Below, in pieces: positions 63,325 to 64,000 of a stretch of 64,000 nucleotides of DNA. The translations under genes were made by a program, and so were the position numbers. The notes under the pieces were generated by a model that was given only the letters and a program-made list of their open reading frames with translations, made no database searches and was not told the origin of the DNA. This DNA is from Desulfovibrionaceae bacterium (GTDB lineage Bacteria; Desulfobacterota; Desulfovibrionia; Desulfovibrionales; Desulfovibrionaceae): the NCBI GenBank assembly GCA_009773665.1, contig WSYE01000004.1:1-64000 (forward strand). The letters are read 5' to 3'. Within the stretch, counting starts at the first letter, position 1. Every line of letters begins with the position of its first letter.

Positions 63325-64000
63325 TCAGATTTCCAGAGGGGGCAAAACCCGCTTCGGTTCGGGCAACTCCTGCTCCGCCCCCTTTATGGGCGCACTTGGG
63401 GCCTTGGGGACCGTGGGCCCCGTGGATTCATTGGAAGCGGTCTGCGAAGCTTTGGCCCTGGCCAGCTCCGGGCTGTACTCCGAGGCCTGGGCGATGGGCA
63501 GGGTGTGAGTCTCGCTGCCTGATTCGTCGCGCACGGTCATCCGCACCGACCGGATGCCCAGGCTCTCCGGCAGCAGCAGATAGCCCATGCGGGTGGTGCC
63601 GGGGGTGATGGGGTCCTCCTTCCAAACGTTGCCCTCCAGGTCAGCCCGGACGGCGTCCACAGCCTGCTTGGACATCGCGCCGTTGCTGGTGGCCACGCCC
63701 ATGACGGCCCCTGCCCCGCCTCCCACGGCCGAGGCCTGCCAGATCAGGTTTGCGTCCTTGCTGCCGCCCAGCAGATACACCAGCGCCCCCGCTCCCGCGC
63801 CCAGCGCCGCGCCGATGCCCGCCCCCCAGGTACCGGATGACGCGGCGCTGGCGGCCTTCTTCGTGAACGGCTTGGCCGTGGCCAGGCGGACGCCCTCCTC
63901 GGGCGTGTACACAAGATACTCTGCTCCATCGGCCCCTGGCGTCCCTGTCGCCACGCCGCGAACATCCTCCAGAATCACCTGGGGCTGGCTCTGGCCGGTA
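63325..64000 (-). CDS. Glycine-zipper envelope protein, N terminus outside window
   Basis: The frame stays open to the window edge (225 residues seen), so the start and any signal peptide are missing. Residues after TWGAGIGAALGAGAGALVYL and AVGGGAGAVMGVATS form two glycine-zipper membrane segments of the type seen in outer-membrane lipoproteins. The following 80 residues form a beta-rich domain (TTRMGYLLLPESL) and the C terminus is Pro/Glu-rich and probably disordered. Function unknown. Confidence 0.7.
   Translation of the reverse strand, partial: TGQSQPQVILEDVRGVATGTPGADGAEYLVYTPEEGVRLATAKPFTKKAASAASSGTWGAGIGAALGAGAGALVYLLGGSKDANLIWQASAVGGGAGAVMGVATSNGAMSKQAVDAVRADLEGNVWKEDPITPGTTRMGYLLLPESLGIRSVRMTVRDESGSETHTLPIAQASEYSPELARAKASQTASNESTGPTVPKAPSAPIKGAEQELPEPKRVLPPLEI

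Noticed and set aside
1..64000. CRISPR arrays, rRNA genes, transposases or prophage modules
   Set aside because: No regularly spaced direct repeats with spacers, no rRNA sequence and no transposase or phage structural motif were found on either strand.

Overview
The window is a high-GC stretch of a chromosome whose gene content and order point to a Desulfovibrionaceae sulfate reducer (Desulfovibrio/Fundidesulfovibrio type). Pointers are a flagellar block flgF-flgG-flgA-flgH-flgI-flgJ/M23-flgN-flgK-flgL-csrA-fliW beside the rimP-nusA-ylxR-infB-rbfA-DHH-truB-rpsO-pnp block, a lactate-oxidation operon with an NtrC-type two-component system, an anaerobic ThiH-type thiamine pathway, and G+C-rich intergenic hairpin elements of the type I associate with Desulfovibrio. 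No reference search could be run, so the genus is an inference.

Layout. 1-3.4 kb: DHA2-type MFS transporter, TolB-like beta-propeller protein and a secreted hypothetical. 3.4-13.1 kb (minus strand): der, a cysteine hydrolase, a cupin protein, thiS-thiG-thiH-thiF-thiE, mtnA and gatB, with a family of mosaic repeats in the gaps. 13.1-17.4 kb: a lipoprotein, a GNAT enzyme, and nadK followed by an ARMT1/DUF89-like protein and a ModE-like regulator. 17.4-18.4 kb: a flgM module with a sigma-28-like promoter. 18.8-22.5 kb: orphan substrate-binding protein, SLC13-type permease, isocitrate dehydrogenase. 22.6-24.8 kb: an AT-rich orphan membrane gene next to three near-identical tRNA-Asp genes and a tRNA-Val, with a DUF2238 gene between two tRNA copies. 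24.8-26.3 kb: a small membrane protein and a lipase-like hydrolase.

26.4-37.3 kb is a signalling and lactate region. It holds a hybrid histidine kinase broken in its sensor domain, a sigma-54-dependent response regulator, a chemotaxis receptor also broken in its sensor domain, then (minus strand) glcD-like, glcF-like and lactate permease genes behind a strong sigma-54-type promoter. By analogy with lactate-oxidation regions of Desulfovibrio, the regulator may activate this operon. 37.8-48.8 kb is the flagellar hook, ring and junction operon, also with a sigma-54-type promoter ahead of flgF. 48.9-51.3 kb encodes a GT39-like membrane glycosyltransferase. 51.4 kb is tRNA-Gly(CCC). 51.5-62.4 kb is the translation/RNA block. 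The end holds an SDR oxidoreductase and a glycine-zipper envelope protein cut by the window edge.

The points most worth a second look are the ~100-bp palindromic/mosaic repeat family around the thi genes, two neighbouring sensor genes that each carry a small frame-changing deletion, the sigma-54 promoter with duplicated leader hairpins ahead of the lactate operon, and the tRNA-Asp triplication next to foreign-looking DNA. I found no CRISPR array, transposase, integrase or obviously new multi-gene defence system.
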